Positions 16,094-24,957 of a DNA stretch of 37,882 nt are shown here, one piece after another. Each line of letters starts with the position of its first letter. The first letter of the stretch is position 1. The position numbers were made by a program, and so were the translations under genes. Origin of the DNA: Leyella stercorea DSM 18206 (GTDB taxonomy: Bacteria > Bacteroidota > Bacteroidia > Bacteroidales > Bacteroidaceae); NCBI RefSeq assembly GCF_000235885.1, contig NZ_JH379450.1, positions 65,671-103,552 on the forward strand, written 5' to 3'. The notes below the pieces were generated by a model. It had not been told where the DNA came from. It did no database searches and saw only the letters and a program-made list of their open reading frames with translations.

Positions 16094-17539
16094 CTAAGCC
16101 TTCTTTGGCTCAGTTTCCTTAGCCTCCTCCTTCACTTCAGCAGACTTAGGCTTCTTTGCAGCAGGCTTCTTTGCTTTAGGAGCAGTCTCTGCCTTCGGAG
16201 CTTTTGTCTTCTCAAGCTTAGCGCGGAGCTTCTCCTCAGCAGCCTCAATCTTCTCAATCTTGGTCTGCAGACGAGTAATCTCCTTGTTCTTCATCTCAAT
16301 CTCCTCGTCCTGATTCTTGATGGTGGTGAGGAGCGAAGCAAGTTCGTCGTTGTCAACAGACTCAGGATAGAGCGAATTAACGCGAGCGATGAAGTCGCCG
16401 AGGATGTTCATATAGTTGGTGAATGCGTCGAACGGCGATGCATAGATGCCACGGTCGATGCCTACCTGCGACGGCTTTGTAGTCATCTGACGGAAGTTGT
16501 TAGAAGCCTGCAGGTAGTCCCAGTCCTGATTGATACGTGGGTCGTCGGCGATGCGCACGCGGTCGGCTACGCTATAGAGCTTGTTGAACGCCTCGCGTTG
16601 CATCGGGTTGCCGAGCCAAGAGCTCACGTCGCGCTCCTCATCAGTCCAAGAGAGTGTGTCGGGCACATCGAGTGCGCCTACGCTTGGCATTGTGTCGCAG
16701 ATCTCGCTCGGTGTAGAGAATGTAAGGCCGCGCTGCTTAGCACATTCGGGCAGAGCCTTAAGGAAGTCGAGGATGTTGCTCGACAACGGCTGAGCCACAC
16801 CGAGAGCAGAAAGCTCCATGAAGATATTCACAACGTGCTCCTCGCCGGGGAAGTTGGCAATACGGTCAACGTAGTTGTCAGCGAAGAGTGGATAGCCCTC
16901 CCAGTCGACATTGCTAAAGCGCAGAGAGATGTCGTCACTGAGGTTCACGTCGCGCAACAAGAGCTTGAGGTTAGGAGCGAGCGCACAGTTGTAAACATAG
17001 TGCGGCGACTTCCAACCGAGGACATGGCGTGCGCCTTCTGTGAGCATACCTTTGAAGCCCATCTGTGCTGCCTGAGCACCGATGTCATCGCTGTAGATGA
17101 GCGAAGAGTTGCGAAGTACCTTAGGCTCTTTGCCGAAGTACTCCTTCATCTTCTGACACTGGCGTTTCACTTCCTTAGCGAAGCTCTCTTCGTTGGCGAG
17201 CGAAGCAAGACCATGTGAGTAAGGCTCTGCGAGGAACTCTACGCAACCTGTCTGGTTGAGTTCCTGAAGCTTCTCAAGCACCTGCGGAGCGTGGATTTCC
17301 AACTGCTCCATGCCCACGCCTGAGAGTGAGAAAGCAACCTTGAAGAAGCCAGGGTGTTCCTTCAGCATTTCGCCCAAAGCCTCAAGAGCTGGCATATACG
17401 AGCGGTTAGCCACATCAGTGATGAGACGCTCGTCCTCATAGTCGTCATAGTAATAGTGATCGGTGCCGATATCAAAGAAACGATAGCGCTTCAGCTGTAT
17501 GTTCTGATGTATCTCGAAATATAAACAAATCGTTTTCAT
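16094..17539 (-). CDS. GH57-family alpha-glucan hydrolase/transferase with coiled-coil and basic tail
   Basis: Glycoside hydrolase family 57 protein, usually annotated alpha-amylase in Bacteroidetes. The N terminus MKTICLYFEIHQNIQLKRYR carries the GH57 start motif, with His11. Other family-like stretches are CVEFLAEPYSHGL (99-111) and VVNIFMELSALG (236-247). The catalytic region spans about 1-390. A heptad-like coiled coil (about 400-445) and a tail of Lys, Ala, Pro and Glu (446-481) follow, which the GH57 fold does not need. There is no signal peptide, so it should act on cytoplasmic glucan. It is third in the operon, 59 nt after the glycosyltransferase. I did not assign the nucleophile and acid residues with certainty. 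Confidence 0.88.
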   Translation of the reverse strand: MKTICLYFEIHQNIQLKRYRFFDIGTDHYYYDDYEDERLITDVANRSYMPALEALGEMLKEHPGFFKVAFSLSGVGMEQLEIHAPQVLEKLQELNQTGCVEFLAEPYSHGLASLANEESFAKEVKRQCQKMKEYFGKEPKVLRNSSLIYSDDIGAQAAQMGFKGMLTEGARHVLGWKSPHYVYNCALAPNLKLLLRDVNLSDDISLRFSNVDWEGYPLFADNYVDRIANFPGEEHVVNIFMELSALGVAQPLSSNILDFLKALPECAKQRGLTFSTPSEICDTMPSVGALDVPDTLSWTDEERDVSSWLGNPMQREAFNKLYSVADRVRIADDPRINQDWDYLQASNNFRQMTTKPSQVGIDRGIYASPFDAFTNYMNILGDFIARVNSLYPESVDNDELASLLTTIKNQDEEIEMKNKEITRLQTKIEKIEAAEEKLRAKLEKTKAPKAETAPKAKKPAAKKPKSAEVKEEAKETEPKKA

Positions 17540-17598
17540 TATTGTTTGCTTTTAAGATTATTGTATTGTGATTTACTCGTTGTGTATATGCCTTTGGC

Positions 17599-18870
17599 TT
17601 AGATGTCGCCAGCGAGGACGCGCTCGTAGAGGTTCTTTATGCGTGCGCCCACCTTTTCCCATGTAATCTGGTCGACCTCTCGCTTGCCTTCCTCTTTGAG
17701 GTAGGTGAAGAGCGACTCGTTGCTACATATTGAGTAGATAGCGTCGGCAAGTGCGTGGATATCCCAGTAGTCAACCTTTATACAGTTGTCGAGGATTTCG
17801 GCACAACCCGACTGTTTAGAGATGATTGTCGGCGTGCCGCACTGCATTGCTTCAAGCGGCGAGATACCGAACGGTTCAGAAACTGACGGCATGACGTAAA
17901 CGTCCGAATCCTTCAGACACTCGTACACTTGCTTTCCACGCATGAAGCCCGGAAAGTGGAAACGGTCGGCGATGCCACGCTCGGCAGCGAGATAAATCAT
18001 TGCGTCCATCATATCGCCGCTGCCTGCCATGCAGAAGCGCACATTGCGTGTACGCTGCAGCACCATATTGGCAGCCTCAACGAAGTACTCTGGACCTTTC
18101 TGCATTGTGATACGTCCGAGGAAGGTTACGACCTTCTCCTTACCTGTATGGTCTGGGCGTGGGATGTCCTGCAACTCCTGACGCAGTGGGTAAACGGCGT
18201 TGTGCATTGTGAAGCACTTGCGCGGATCCTGATGATATTGATGGATAACGGTCTGACGTGTGAGTTCCGACACGCACATGATGCAGTCGGCGTTGTCCAT
18301 GCCGTCCTTCTCGATGGCGTAAACCGTGGGGTTCACCTTACCGCGTGAGCGGTCGAAGTCGGTAGCGTGAACGTGTATGCAGAGCGGTTTGCCGCTTACG
18401 TGCTTAGCGTTGATGCCGGCTGGATAGGTGAGCCAGTCGTGAGCATGAATGATGTCGAACTCCTCCGTGCGAGCCACTACGCCTGCTATGATTGAGTAGT
18501 TGTTAATCTCCTCGTGCAGGTTAGACGGGTAACCGCCGGCGAACTCCATGCAGCCAAGGTCGTTGACGTGCATATAGTTGAAGTCGGCATAGATATGGTC
18601 GCGCAGACGATAGTAATAATCTGGATCCATGATGTTGCCAACACGTTCCTTGACGTAGTCGTAGTTGACATCGCGCCAAGCGATAGGCACGCAGTTCATA
18701 GCCACAATACGGCAGGCACTGCGATCCTCGTCGCCGAACGGATGCGGCAGACAGAGCACTGTCTCGACATCGCCCTGAGCGTGCAGACCCTGAGAAATTC
18801 CGAAGTTAGCGGTAGCGAGTCCACCAAATACGTGAGGAGGATACTCCCATCCGAACATTAATACTTTCAT
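17599..18870 (-). CDS. Glycosyltransferase, GT4/GT5 type, probable glycogen synthase
   Basis: GT-B glycosyltransferase of 423 aa. N-terminal domain: MKVLMFGWEYPPHVFGGLA, with the Gly-rich loop typical of starch/glycogen synthases, and HAHDWLT (142-148). C-terminal domain: VVTFLGRITMQKGPEYF (247-263) and EPFGISPLEAMQCGTP, with the E-x7-E pair Glu332/Glu340. Its position between a debranching enzyme and a GH57 enzyme supports a role in glycogen synthesis, with donor ADP- or UDP-glucose unresolved. It begins 19 nt after the debranching gene. A clear AGGAGG sits about 11 nt before the ATG, a classical Shine-Dalgarno that is uncommon in this phylum. Confidence 0.9.
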   Translation of the reverse strand: MKVLMFGWEYPPHVFGGLATANFGISQGLHAQGDVETVLCLPHPFGDEDRSACRIVAMNCVPIAWRDVNYDYVKERVGNIMDPDYYYRLRDHIYADFNYMHVNDLGCMEFAGGYPSNLHEEINNYSIIAGVVARTEEFDIIHAHDWLTYPAGINAKHVSGKPLCIHVHATDFDRSRGKVNPTVYAIEKDGMDNADCIMCVSELTRQTVIHQYHQDPRKCFTMHNAVYPLRQELQDIPRPDHTGKEKVVTFLGRITMQKGPEYFVEAANMVLQRTRNVRFCMAGSGDMMDAMIYLAAERGIADRFHFPGFMRGKQVYECLKDSDVYVMPSVSEPFGISPLEAMQCGTPTIISKQSGCAEILDNCIKVDYWDIHALADAIYSICSNESLFTYLKEEGKREVDQITWEKVGARIKNLYERVLAGDI

Positions 18871-18889
18871 ATATACTTATCCTCCTATT

Positions 18890-20857
18890 TTAATATTTAT
18901 ATTTTTCCAAGAGTTCGAGCGTGCGCAGTATCTCTGCCACGTTGATAGCGAACGAGATAGCACCACGTCCGTGGAATGGTGGGTTGCCGTCGAAGAGTTC
19001 GGGGATGGTGCCGAGGCAGTGGCTCGTCATCTCGTCTTCGTAGCCCACCATCTGACGCTCGATGAACGAGAGGCGTGTGCGCTTGTATATCTTCAGACAT
19101 GCCTCCATATAGAAGCCGCCGAGCCAAGGCCACGCTGTGCCCTGATGGTAAGCGTAGTCGCGCTGTGTCTGCGGACCGACGTACATCGGGTTGTAGCCAC
19201 CGCTCTTCGGCGAGAGCGAGCGCAAGCCCTTCGGTGTGAGGAGTTCGCGTGTGCATACGTCGAGTACTGCTTTCTGCTGTGCTGGTGTGAGTGGCGAGTA
19301 GTCGAGTGCTACGGCGAATATCATGTTCGGACGAACGCTCCAGTCGGGGTTATCCTTCGGCTCTACATAATCGAAGAGGTAGCCGTATTCGTTGACGAAG
19401 GTTTCAACGAACGACTTACCGCAGAGTGTTGCATACCGCTCGAAGTCGGCTGCCTCTGTTGCATCGCCATAGTCGGCTGCCATAGAAGCGCAGAACTTCA
19501 GCGCGTTGTACCACAGAGCGTTGAACTCTACGATGTAGCCTGTGCGCGGTACGACGGGGTGTCCGCCTGCTGTAGAGTTCATCCATGTCACTGCCTTGTC
19601 CTTGCCTTCCGAGTAAAGGAGTCCGTTCTCACAGAGCTTGAGGTTCGGGTGGCGGTTGTCTATAATATAATGTAAGATGTCATAGAGCAGCTTACCATAC
19701 TTGCGGTTGCATTTCTCTCGACCAGCGTGCTTAGCATACTGCTGCACTGCCCATACGCACCAAAGCAGTACGTCAGGTTGGTCTATCTCATAAATCTTTG
19801 CTGTGAGTGGCTTGCCTGCCATAAACTCGTAGAGTCCGCGCATGGCTGTTTCCATTACGAGTTCGAAGTAGTCTTCCTCCTCGATTGAGAGCGTGAGACC
19901 GGGCAGGGCAATGAACGTATCGCGTGCACGACACTTGAACCAAGGATAGCCGGCGAGGATGTAACGCTCGTCCTTCTTTGTGCGGTTGTGGAACTGGTGT
20001 GCGGCATTCACAAGACAGTGGAAGAAGTTGTCGCGTGGTGAACGCTCGTCCACTTCATCCTGGAAGAGTTTCTTCAGACCGGTTGTCTTGCAAGCTGATG
20101 TAGATGCCGAGAACACGATGCTCTCGCCCTTCTTGATATCCATCTCGAAGTAGCCTGGTACGTAGAGATCCTCGTTAGAAGCGTAGCCACGCTCCTGCTC
20201 CTTCGGATATTCTACACCGCGATACCAATCGGGCTGGAAGACGAATTCCACCTTCTTACTGAACTGCATGTAAAGCTCGGGGTAGCCTGCGTACATACGG
20301 GTCTTGATGCCGTTTGTTACTTCGGTGTACTCGCGTGAAGCCACTGAATTCTCGTGCGTAAACTGGCGCACGCTACGGAAAGCAAGGAACGGACGGAAAC
20401 GGAGTGTCGTTGCAGAATGTGCATCAACAAGGGTGTAACGAATAAGGATGCGGTCTTCGTAGTGCTGGAACACCACTTCTTTCTTCAGGACAACGCCACC
20501 TACGCGGTAGAGTGTTGTCGGCACTTTGTCACAATCGAACTCGCGTATATATTTGTGACCTTTCGGACTGTAGTTGTTGCCCTGATACTTGTGCAAACCA
20601 AGGTTGAACTCAGCACCATGCTGTATAACCGTGGGGTCGAGTGACGAAAGGAGCACGTGGTTCTCGTCGTCAAGTTCCGGTACGGGTACGACGAGCAAGC
20701 CGTGATATTTGCGCGTATTACAATCGACAATGGTAGAGCAAGAGTATGCTCCCGAACGATTTGTACGCAACAACTCACGTGGCACCGACTCTTCGAGGTT
20801 TGTCATCAGAGCTTTTTCGAATCTCAAATAACTCATAGATTTATGATTAAGGTTCAT
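18890..20857 (-). CDS. Glycogen debranching enzyme (amylo-alpha-1,6-glucosidase, GH133-like)
   Basis: Predicted to remove alpha-1,6 branches from glycogen. The N-terminal domain (about 8-230) contains RTNRSGAYSCSTIVDCNTRK and YHGLLVVPV. The (alpha/alpha)6 barrel C-terminal domain (about 275-655) contains GYPWFKCRARDTFIALPGL and RDYAYHQGTAWPWLGGFYME. The 655-aa length suits the bacterial single-function form. The annotated ATG gives MNLNHKS before MSYLRFEKAL; the second Met (start at 20836) matches remembered homologs and may be the true start. It is the first gene of the glycogen operon, with a strong promoter match about 60-90 nt upstream. Confidence 0.93.
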   Translation of the reverse strand: MNLNHKSMSYLRFEKALMTNLEESVPRELLRTNRSGAYSCSTIVDCNTRKYHGLLVVPVPELDDENHVLLSSLDPTVIQHGAEFNLGLHKYQGNNYSPKGHKYIREFDCDKVPTTLYRVGGVVLKKEVVFQHYEDRILIRYTLVDAHSATTLRFRPFLAFRSVRQFTHENSVASREYTEVTNGIKTRMYAGYPELYMQFSKKVEFVFQPDWYRGVEYPKEQERGYASNEDLYVPGYFEMDIKKGESIVFSASTSACKTTGLKKLFQDEVDERSPRDNFFHCLVNAAHQFHNRTKKDERYILAGYPWFKCRARDTFIALPGLTLSIEEEDYFELVMETAMRGLYEFMAGKPLTAKIYEIDQPDVLLWCVWAVQQYAKHAGREKCNRKYGKLLYDILHYIIDNRHPNLKLCENGLLYSEGKDKAVTWMNSTAGGHPVVPRTGYIVEFNALWYNALKFCASMAADYGDATEAADFERYATLCGKSFVETFVNEYGYLFDYVEPKDNPDWSVRPNMIFAVALDYSPLTPAQQKAVLDVCTRELLTPKGLRSLSPKSGGYNPMYVGPQTQRDYAYHQGTAWPWLGGFYMEACLKIYKRTRLSFIERQMVGYEDEMTSHCLGTIPELFDGNPPFHGRGAISFAINVAEILRTLELLEKYKY

Positions 20858-20904
20858 TATTAGTTAGCTATAATAAGTGTAGTAGTCTTTCAAAAAAGGC
20901 ATTG

Positions 20905-20949
20905 CTACCTTACGAAACCAAAGGTAGTAAAAATATGTTTATGCACAAA
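20905..20949 (-). promoter_or_regulatory. Promoter of the glycogen operon with overlapping inverted repeat
   Basis: The minus strand has TTTG (20949-20946), 19 nt, then TACCTTTG (20926-20919), an exact TAnnTTTG. A 7-bp inverted repeat CTACCTT (20905-20911) / AAGGTAG (20921-20927), 9 nt apart, overlaps the -7 box, so it could be an operator. The rest of the spacer 20858-21035 holds only the terminator of the gene downstream of miaA. Confidence 0.6.
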
Positions 20950-20967
20950 ATAAAACATTAACTATTT

Positions 20968-21011
20968 AAAAAAAACCTCACATTTTGCCCTATTGTCAGC
21001 AAAATGTGAGG
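20968..21011 (-). terminator. Terminator after the lipid-kinase-like gene
   Basis: A perfect 13-bp stem (20976-20988 with 20999-21011) and 10-nt loop are followed on the minus strand by eight U. It insulates the miaA operon from the glycogen operon. Confidence 0.9.
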
Positions 21012-21035
21012 ATTTAACTGTGAAAACGTTTGTAT

Positions 21036-21968
21036 TTACTCGGGTATTAAGAAGTTGATAACCTCCTGCTCCACACTCACGGTGAATGGTCCGACGGGGG
21101 TTTTCATTAGTCTGCCGTCGATACCCACGAGTGCTTTATGTGCCTCGACCACTTCCACCTTGCGTGTGCGGAACGGATGAACGCTGCGATGATTGAGGAA
21201 CTTTCCGCGCACGAAGAGGTAGAAACCTTCAATGAGCTGCGTCATGCCGGGGTGATAAACCACGCTCACATCGAGTAGTCCGTTGTACGGCACGGCGTTC
21301 GGTGTCTGTCCGTATCCGGGGGCGTTGCCTATGCATACGGTCATCACGTTGCGCTTCACGGTGTCGGAGTTTATCTTCAAGTGCATCTTGTACTCCAGAC
21401 GCTGGAATATCATGAGTATGAACGAGAAAATGAATGAGAGTGTACGCGAACCGAAGTAATGGCGTGTCTGTCGGCGCAGGTTCATTATTGCGGCAATGAG
21501 TCCGATATTGATACAGTTGAGGAAATAGCGACGACATGCCTCACCATGCTTGTTGGTATAGCGTATGCAGCCAAGGTCTATCTTGCGCACACGACGCTGT
21601 TTGAGCCACTTGATTGTCTGCTCGTAGTCGCTCTCGCGAAATCCCCAGAAGTGGGCGAAGTCGTTCATCAGTCCGTTGGGTATCACGCCGAGTGCTATAT
21701 TGTCGCGTATGCGTTTCTCGGTGAGCATCAGACAGTTGACTGCATCGTTAAGAGCCGAGTCGCCACCCACGATGACAATTGTCTTGTAGCCGTTATTGAT
21801 CATCATCTTCACCAAACGCTCCACACTTGCCGAGTTTTCGCTCTGCAAGTAGTCGTACTCGATGCCGTTTGCCTTCAGGCATCGCTCAATCTTCTCCCAG
21901 CGTTTGCCGGAGTTGAATGTCTCATGTTTCGGGCAGTAGAGTATGCCCCAACGGTCGTCGTTAATCAT
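21036..21968 (-). CDS. Diacylglycerol-kinase-family (YegS/BmrU-like) lipid kinase, variant motifs
   Basis: 310-aa protein with the DAGK catalytic fold: nucleotide-binding N-terminal domain (about 1-130) and beta-sandwich C-terminal domain (about 140-310). The family GGDGT loop reads GGDSALND (68-75). The usual LGTGNDFAR is IPNGLMNDFAH (96-106). Other elements fit the family: FLNCINIGLIA, VCIGNAPGYGQ, and YNGLLDVSVVY resembling the family's DGxLDV. The Gly-to-Ser change and altered second loop leave lipid kinase activity uncertain. It overlaps miaA by 4 nt (ATGA), so translation is probably coupled. There is no membrane anchor or signal peptide. Confidence 0.85.
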   Translation of the reverse strand: MINDDRWGILYCPKHETFNSGKRWEKIERCLKANGIEYDYLQSENSASVERLVKMMINNGYKTIVIVGGDSALNDAVNCLMLTEKRIRDNIALGVIPNGLMNDFAHFWGFRESDYEQTIKWLKQRRVRKIDLGCIRYTNKHGEACRRYFLNCINIGLIAAIMNLRRQTRHYFGSRTLSFIFSFILMIFQRLEYKMHLKINSDTVKRNVMTVCIGNAPGYGQTPNAVPYNGLLDVSVVYHPGMTQLIEGFYLFVRGKFLNHRSVHPFRTRKVEVVEAHKALVGIDGRLMKTPVGPFTVSVEQEVINFLIPE

Positions 21969-22894
21969 ATCGTTTGTAATTTTAATATCTGCTCCACCTT
22001 CTGCTCCATCGGCAGCGTTGCATCAATCCAATGTATGGTGTATCCGCGACGTTCCATTCCGCGGAACCACGTCATCTGTCGCTTCGCAAACTGATGTATG
22101 GCTATCTCTAATTGTCGGAACATCTCCTCGTAAGAGAGTCTGCCCACGACATATTCTGTGATATATTTATACTCTAAACCATAATATATAAGGTCTTCGG
22201 GGTCGATGCCCTCGTCTATCAGCGCACGTATCTCGTCAGCCATGCCTTCGTCGAGACGTGCTTTGAGGCGACGCGTTATCTTCTCGCGGCGTAGGTCGCG
22301 GTCGATGTTTATGCCCACGATGAGCGAGTCGACTGGCGGCAACTGCCGTTCGGGTGTAGGGTTTTCCAGATTGTATGTCTCTATCTCGATGGCGCGAATA
22401 GCACGCTGCGCTGTATCTACATCGGTATGGTTGTGCATCGTCGAACCACTCTTGTGCTTCAGCTCTAAGAGCATCGCTGTCAGTTCCGCAAGCGATTTGT
22501 CGGCAAGTGCTTCGCGCAACGCCTGGTTCTGCGGCACTGGTGAGAGTTGATAACCGCTCAACACGGCTTCAATGTATAGCCCCGTGCCTCCGCAGAGTAT
22601 CGGCTGCTTGCCACGTCTACGGATATCAGCGTAGGCTTCATGGAAGTCCTGCTGATACTGGAAGAGGTTGTATTTCGTGCCAGGCTCAGCTATGTCGATA
22701 AGATGATATGGTATCGGTGTGCCGTCTACCACGTAGTCGGCAAGGTCCTTACCCGTACCTATATCCATGCGGCGGTACACCTGGCGCGAGTCGGCACTGA
22801 TTATCTCGCCCTCAGTGCGCAACGCGAGTGCTGCTGCCACAACGGTCTTTCCGCTTGCCGTAGGACCCAATATCGTTATCATCGTTTGTTTCAT
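21965..22894 (-). CDS. miaA: tRNA dimethylallyltransferase
   Basis: Adds a dimethylallyl group to A37 of tRNAs reading UNN codons. From the ATG at 22894 the protein has 309 aa, normal for MiaA. The P-loop is GPTASGKT (10-17) and substrate recognition uses SADSRQVYRRMDIGTGK (Asp35). HLIDIAEPG, GGTGLYIEAVL and TWFRGMERRG also fit. The open frame runs 38 codons further (to 23008), but that extension is low-quality hydrophobic sequence and enters the gapA terminator, so I reject it. A TAACTTTG box ends only 5 nt before this ATG, so a leaderless or very short-leader transcript is possible; the second Met (residue 5) is an alternative start. Confidence 0.95.
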   Translation of the reverse strand: MKQTMITILGPTASGKTVVAAALALRTEGEIISADSRQVYRRMDIGTGKDLADYVVDGTPIPYHLIDIAEPGTKYNLFQYQQDFHEAYADIRRRGKQPILCGGTGLYIEAVLSGYQLSPVPQNQALREALADKSLAELTAMLLELKHKSGSTMHNHTDVDTAQRAIRAIEIETYNLENPTPERQLPPVDSLIVGINIDRDLRREKITRRLKARLDEGMADEIRALIDEGIDPEDLIYYGLEYKYITEYVVGRLSYEEMFRQLEIAIHQFAKRQMTWFRGMERRGYTIHWIDATLPMEQKVEQILKLQTI

Positions 22895-22899
22895 GCTGG

Positions 22900-22907
22900 C
22901 AAAGTTA
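22900..22907 (-). promoter_or_regulatory. -7 box immediately upstream of miaA
   Basis: The minus strand reads TAACTTTG, an exact TAnnTTTG, ending 5 nt before the chosen miaA ATG. Twenty nucleotides further upstream the sequence is TTTTTA rather than TTTG, so the -33 element is imperfect. Confidence 0.45.
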
Positions 22908-22994
22908 CAAAAAGTTTCTGATACCGCTAAAAAAAGAAATAGAAGAAATGGAGTTAGGAACCCATAAATGAGGTTTCTGGAGGGGTATTGATAC

Positions 22995-23024
22995 AAAAAG
23001 CCTGGCATTTTACAATGCCAGGCT
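22995..23024 (-). terminator. Terminator after gapA
   Basis: A perfect 11-bp stem (22999-23009 with 23014-23024), loop TTAC, is followed on the minus strand by a T-rich run. It starts about 30 nt after the gapA stop. Confidence 0.85.
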
Positions 23025-23055
23025 TATATATGTTGTCGTAAATCGAGTCAACGAA

Positions 23056-24084
23056 TTATTTCAACTCAGCGAGGTACTTGATAGTACGAACCATCTGAGA
23101 AGTATAAGAGTTCTCATTGTCGTACCAAGAAACTACCTGTACCTGATATGTATCCTCGTCGATCTTGCTAACCATTGTCTGAGTAGCATCGAAGAGTGAA
23201 CCGAAACGCATACCGATGATATCAGAAGAAACGATCTGCTCATCGTTGTAACCGAAGCTCTCGTTAGAAGCAGCCTTCATAGCAGCGTTGATACCCTCTA
23301 CAGTTACGTCCTTACCCTTAACAACAGCAACGAGGATAGTTGTAGAACCTGTTGGAGTTGGAACACGCTGTGCAGAACCGATCAACTTACCATTCAACTC
23401 AGGGATAACCAAACCGATAGCCTTAGCAGCACCAGTAGAGTTAGGAACGATGTTCTGAGCACCTGCACGTGAACGACGGAGGTCGCCCTTGCGCTGAGGA
23501 CCGTCAAGAATCATCTGGTCACCTGTATAAGCGTGGATAGTAGACATGATACCTGACTGGATAGCTGCATACTTGTTCAAAGCGTAAGCCATAGGAGCCA
23601 AGCAGTTAGTTGTACAAGAAGCTGCAGAAATAACTGTGTCGGCTGGAGTCAAAGTCTTGTGGTTTGTGTTGTAAACGATAGTTGGGAGATCGTTACCAGC
23701 AGGAGCAGAGATAACAACCTTCTTAGCACCTGCTGCGATGTGAGCAGAAGCCTTCTCCTTTGATGTGTAGAAACCTGTGCACTCGAGTACTACGTCAACA
23801 CCAAGCTCGCCCCAAGGAAGCTCAGCAGCGTTTGGCTTAGCATAGATAGTGATTTCCTTACCATCAACGATGATAGAGTTGTCTGTTGCCTCTACAGTGT
23901 GCTTGCCCTCACCGAACTTGCCAGCGAAGCCACCCTGAGCTGTATCATACTTAAGAAGGTGAGCCAACATTTTTGGAGATGTAAGGTCGTTGATAGCAAC
24001 CACCTCATAACCCTCTGCCTCAAACATCTGACGGAAAGCCAGACGACCGATACGGCCGAAGCCGTTAATAGCAACTTTTGTCAT
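23056..24084 (-). CDS. gapA: Glyceraldehyde-3-phosphate dehydrogenase, type I
   Basis: Glycolytic enzyme oxidising glyceraldehyde 3-phosphate with NAD and phosphate. The 342 aa are full length. NAD-binding [14 protein letters not shown] (6-19); Asp33 in INDLT favours NAD over NADP. The catalytic loop [12 protein letters not shown] holds Cys157, and His184 in [10 protein letters not shown] completes the pair. [17 protein letters not shown] and [14 protein letters not shown] are conserved. Codon use is smooth and T-rich compared with neighbours, as expected of a highly expressed gene. It appears monocistronic, with a leader of about 115 nt from the proposed -7 box and a strong terminator. Confidence 0.98.
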   Translation of the reverse strand: MTKVAINGFGRIGRLAFRQMFEAEGYEVVAINDLTSPKMLAHLLKYDTAQGGFAGKFGEGKHTVEATDNSIIVDGKEITIYAKPNAAELPWGELGVDVVLECTGFYTSKEKASAHIAAGAKKVVISAPAGNDLPTIVYNTNHKTLTPADTVISAASCTTNCLAPMAYALNKYAAIQSGIMSTIHAYTGDQMILDGPQRKGDLRRSRAGAQNIVPNSTGAAKAIGLVIPELNGKLIGSAQRVPTPTGSTTILVAVVKGKDVTVEGINAAMKAASNESFGYNDEQIVSSDIIGMRFGSLFDATQTMVSKIDEDTYQVQVVSWYDNENSYTSQMVRTIKYLAELK

Positions 24085-24203
24085 TTTTTAATATTTTAAT
24101 TAATGGTTGAAAATAAATCTTACTTTCAAGCTCCACTGTACTTGCCAATGAACTGAAACATTCAAAAAGCAATACTTTTGAGCATTTTTTTCTTTATCGA
24201 GCG

Positions 24204-24211
24204 CAAAGTTA
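24204..24211 (-). promoter_or_regulatory. -7 box of gapA
   Basis: The minus strand reads TAACTTTG, an exact TAnnTTTG, 120 nt before the gapA ATG. The -33 position has TGC rather than TTG. The spacer 24085-24402 also has a plus-strand TAATTTTG at 24224-24231 that could serve mscL, and three GCTATATA words (24266, 24284, 24316). Confidence 0.45.
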
Positions 24212-24402
24212 ATAATTATTTTCTAATTTTGCAGCCAATAGAGGTATTAAATTATTTAAAAAATCGCTATATAATTTCACTGGGCTATATACATTATATA
24301 TAATAAGCGCAGTTTGCTATATACACTTTGCAAAATAAGATAGTTAGAAACAAGAAACATACAATCGGACATTAGGAATTAAACAATTAACAAACAGAAA
24401 CT

Positions 24403-24840
24403 ATGGGAAAAATACTAAATGAGTTCAAGGCATTCGCCGTAAAGGGTAATGCGGTTGATATGGCTGTAGGTGTGATTATCGGCGGTGCATTCGGAAAAAT
24501 TGTTACTTCTATCGTTAATGATATCATCATGCCTCCTATCGGATGGCTCATCGGTGGTGTCAACTTCAGCGACTTGAAGTTTGAGCTGCCTGCAGTAGAT
24601 CTCGGAATGGAAACGATGAAACCTGCTACCATCAATTACGGTGCATTCATACAAACCATCATCGACTTCACCATTATCGCCTTCTGCGTGTTCCTCCTCG
24701 TGAAGGGCATAAACAAACTGGCAAACCTAAAGAAGAAGGAAGAGGATATTAAGCCAGAACCCACACCTGAAGAGCCGAAACCAACCAAGGAAGAGTTGCT
24801 TCTCACAGAGATTCGCGACTTATTAAAAGAAAAGAGATAA
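24403..24840 (+). CDS. mscL: Large-conductance mechanosensitive channel
   Basis: Homopentameric inner-membrane channel that opens under membrane tension to release solutes in osmotic downshock. The 145 aa include the amphipathic N-terminal helix (1-12, [16 protein letters not shown]), TM1 (about 15-44, [17 protein letters not shown] with the narrow-pore residues), a periplasmic loop (45-77), TM2 (about 78-104) and a C-terminal charged helix (105-145). The linker (114-128) is rich in Pro and Glu. It is monocistronic and divergent from gapA. Confidence 0.97.
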   Translation: MGKILNEFKAFAVKGNAVDMAVGVIIGGAFGKIVTSIVNDIIMPPIGWLIGGVNFSDLKFELPAVDLGMETMKPATINYGAFIQTIIDFTIIAFCVFLLVKGINKLANLKKKEEDIKPEPTPEEPKPTKEELLLTEIRDLLKEKR

Positions 24841-24914
24841 ACCAACGTACCAAAGATAAAAAAACGCACTGACAAACAATACGTTACAACACGCATCGCT
24901 TATCTTAAAAGCAT

Positions 24915-24957
24915 AAAAGAACGCTGACAAGACATTACTTGCCAGCGTTCTTTTTGT
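24915..24957 (+). terminator. Terminator after mscL
   Basis: Arms 24915-24931 and 24938-24954 pair at 16 of 17 positions, loop 24932-24937, and T residues continue after the stem. In the spacer 24841-25154 I see nothing else convincing beyond a 6-bp inverted repeat near 24987 and a stray minus-strand TAATTTTG near 25020 with no gene behind it. Confidence 0.88.

Noticed and set aside
22895..23008. 38-residue N-terminal extension of MiaA
   Set aside because: It enters the gapA terminator, contains a promoter box, and precedes the normal MiaA start at the P-loop by too much.
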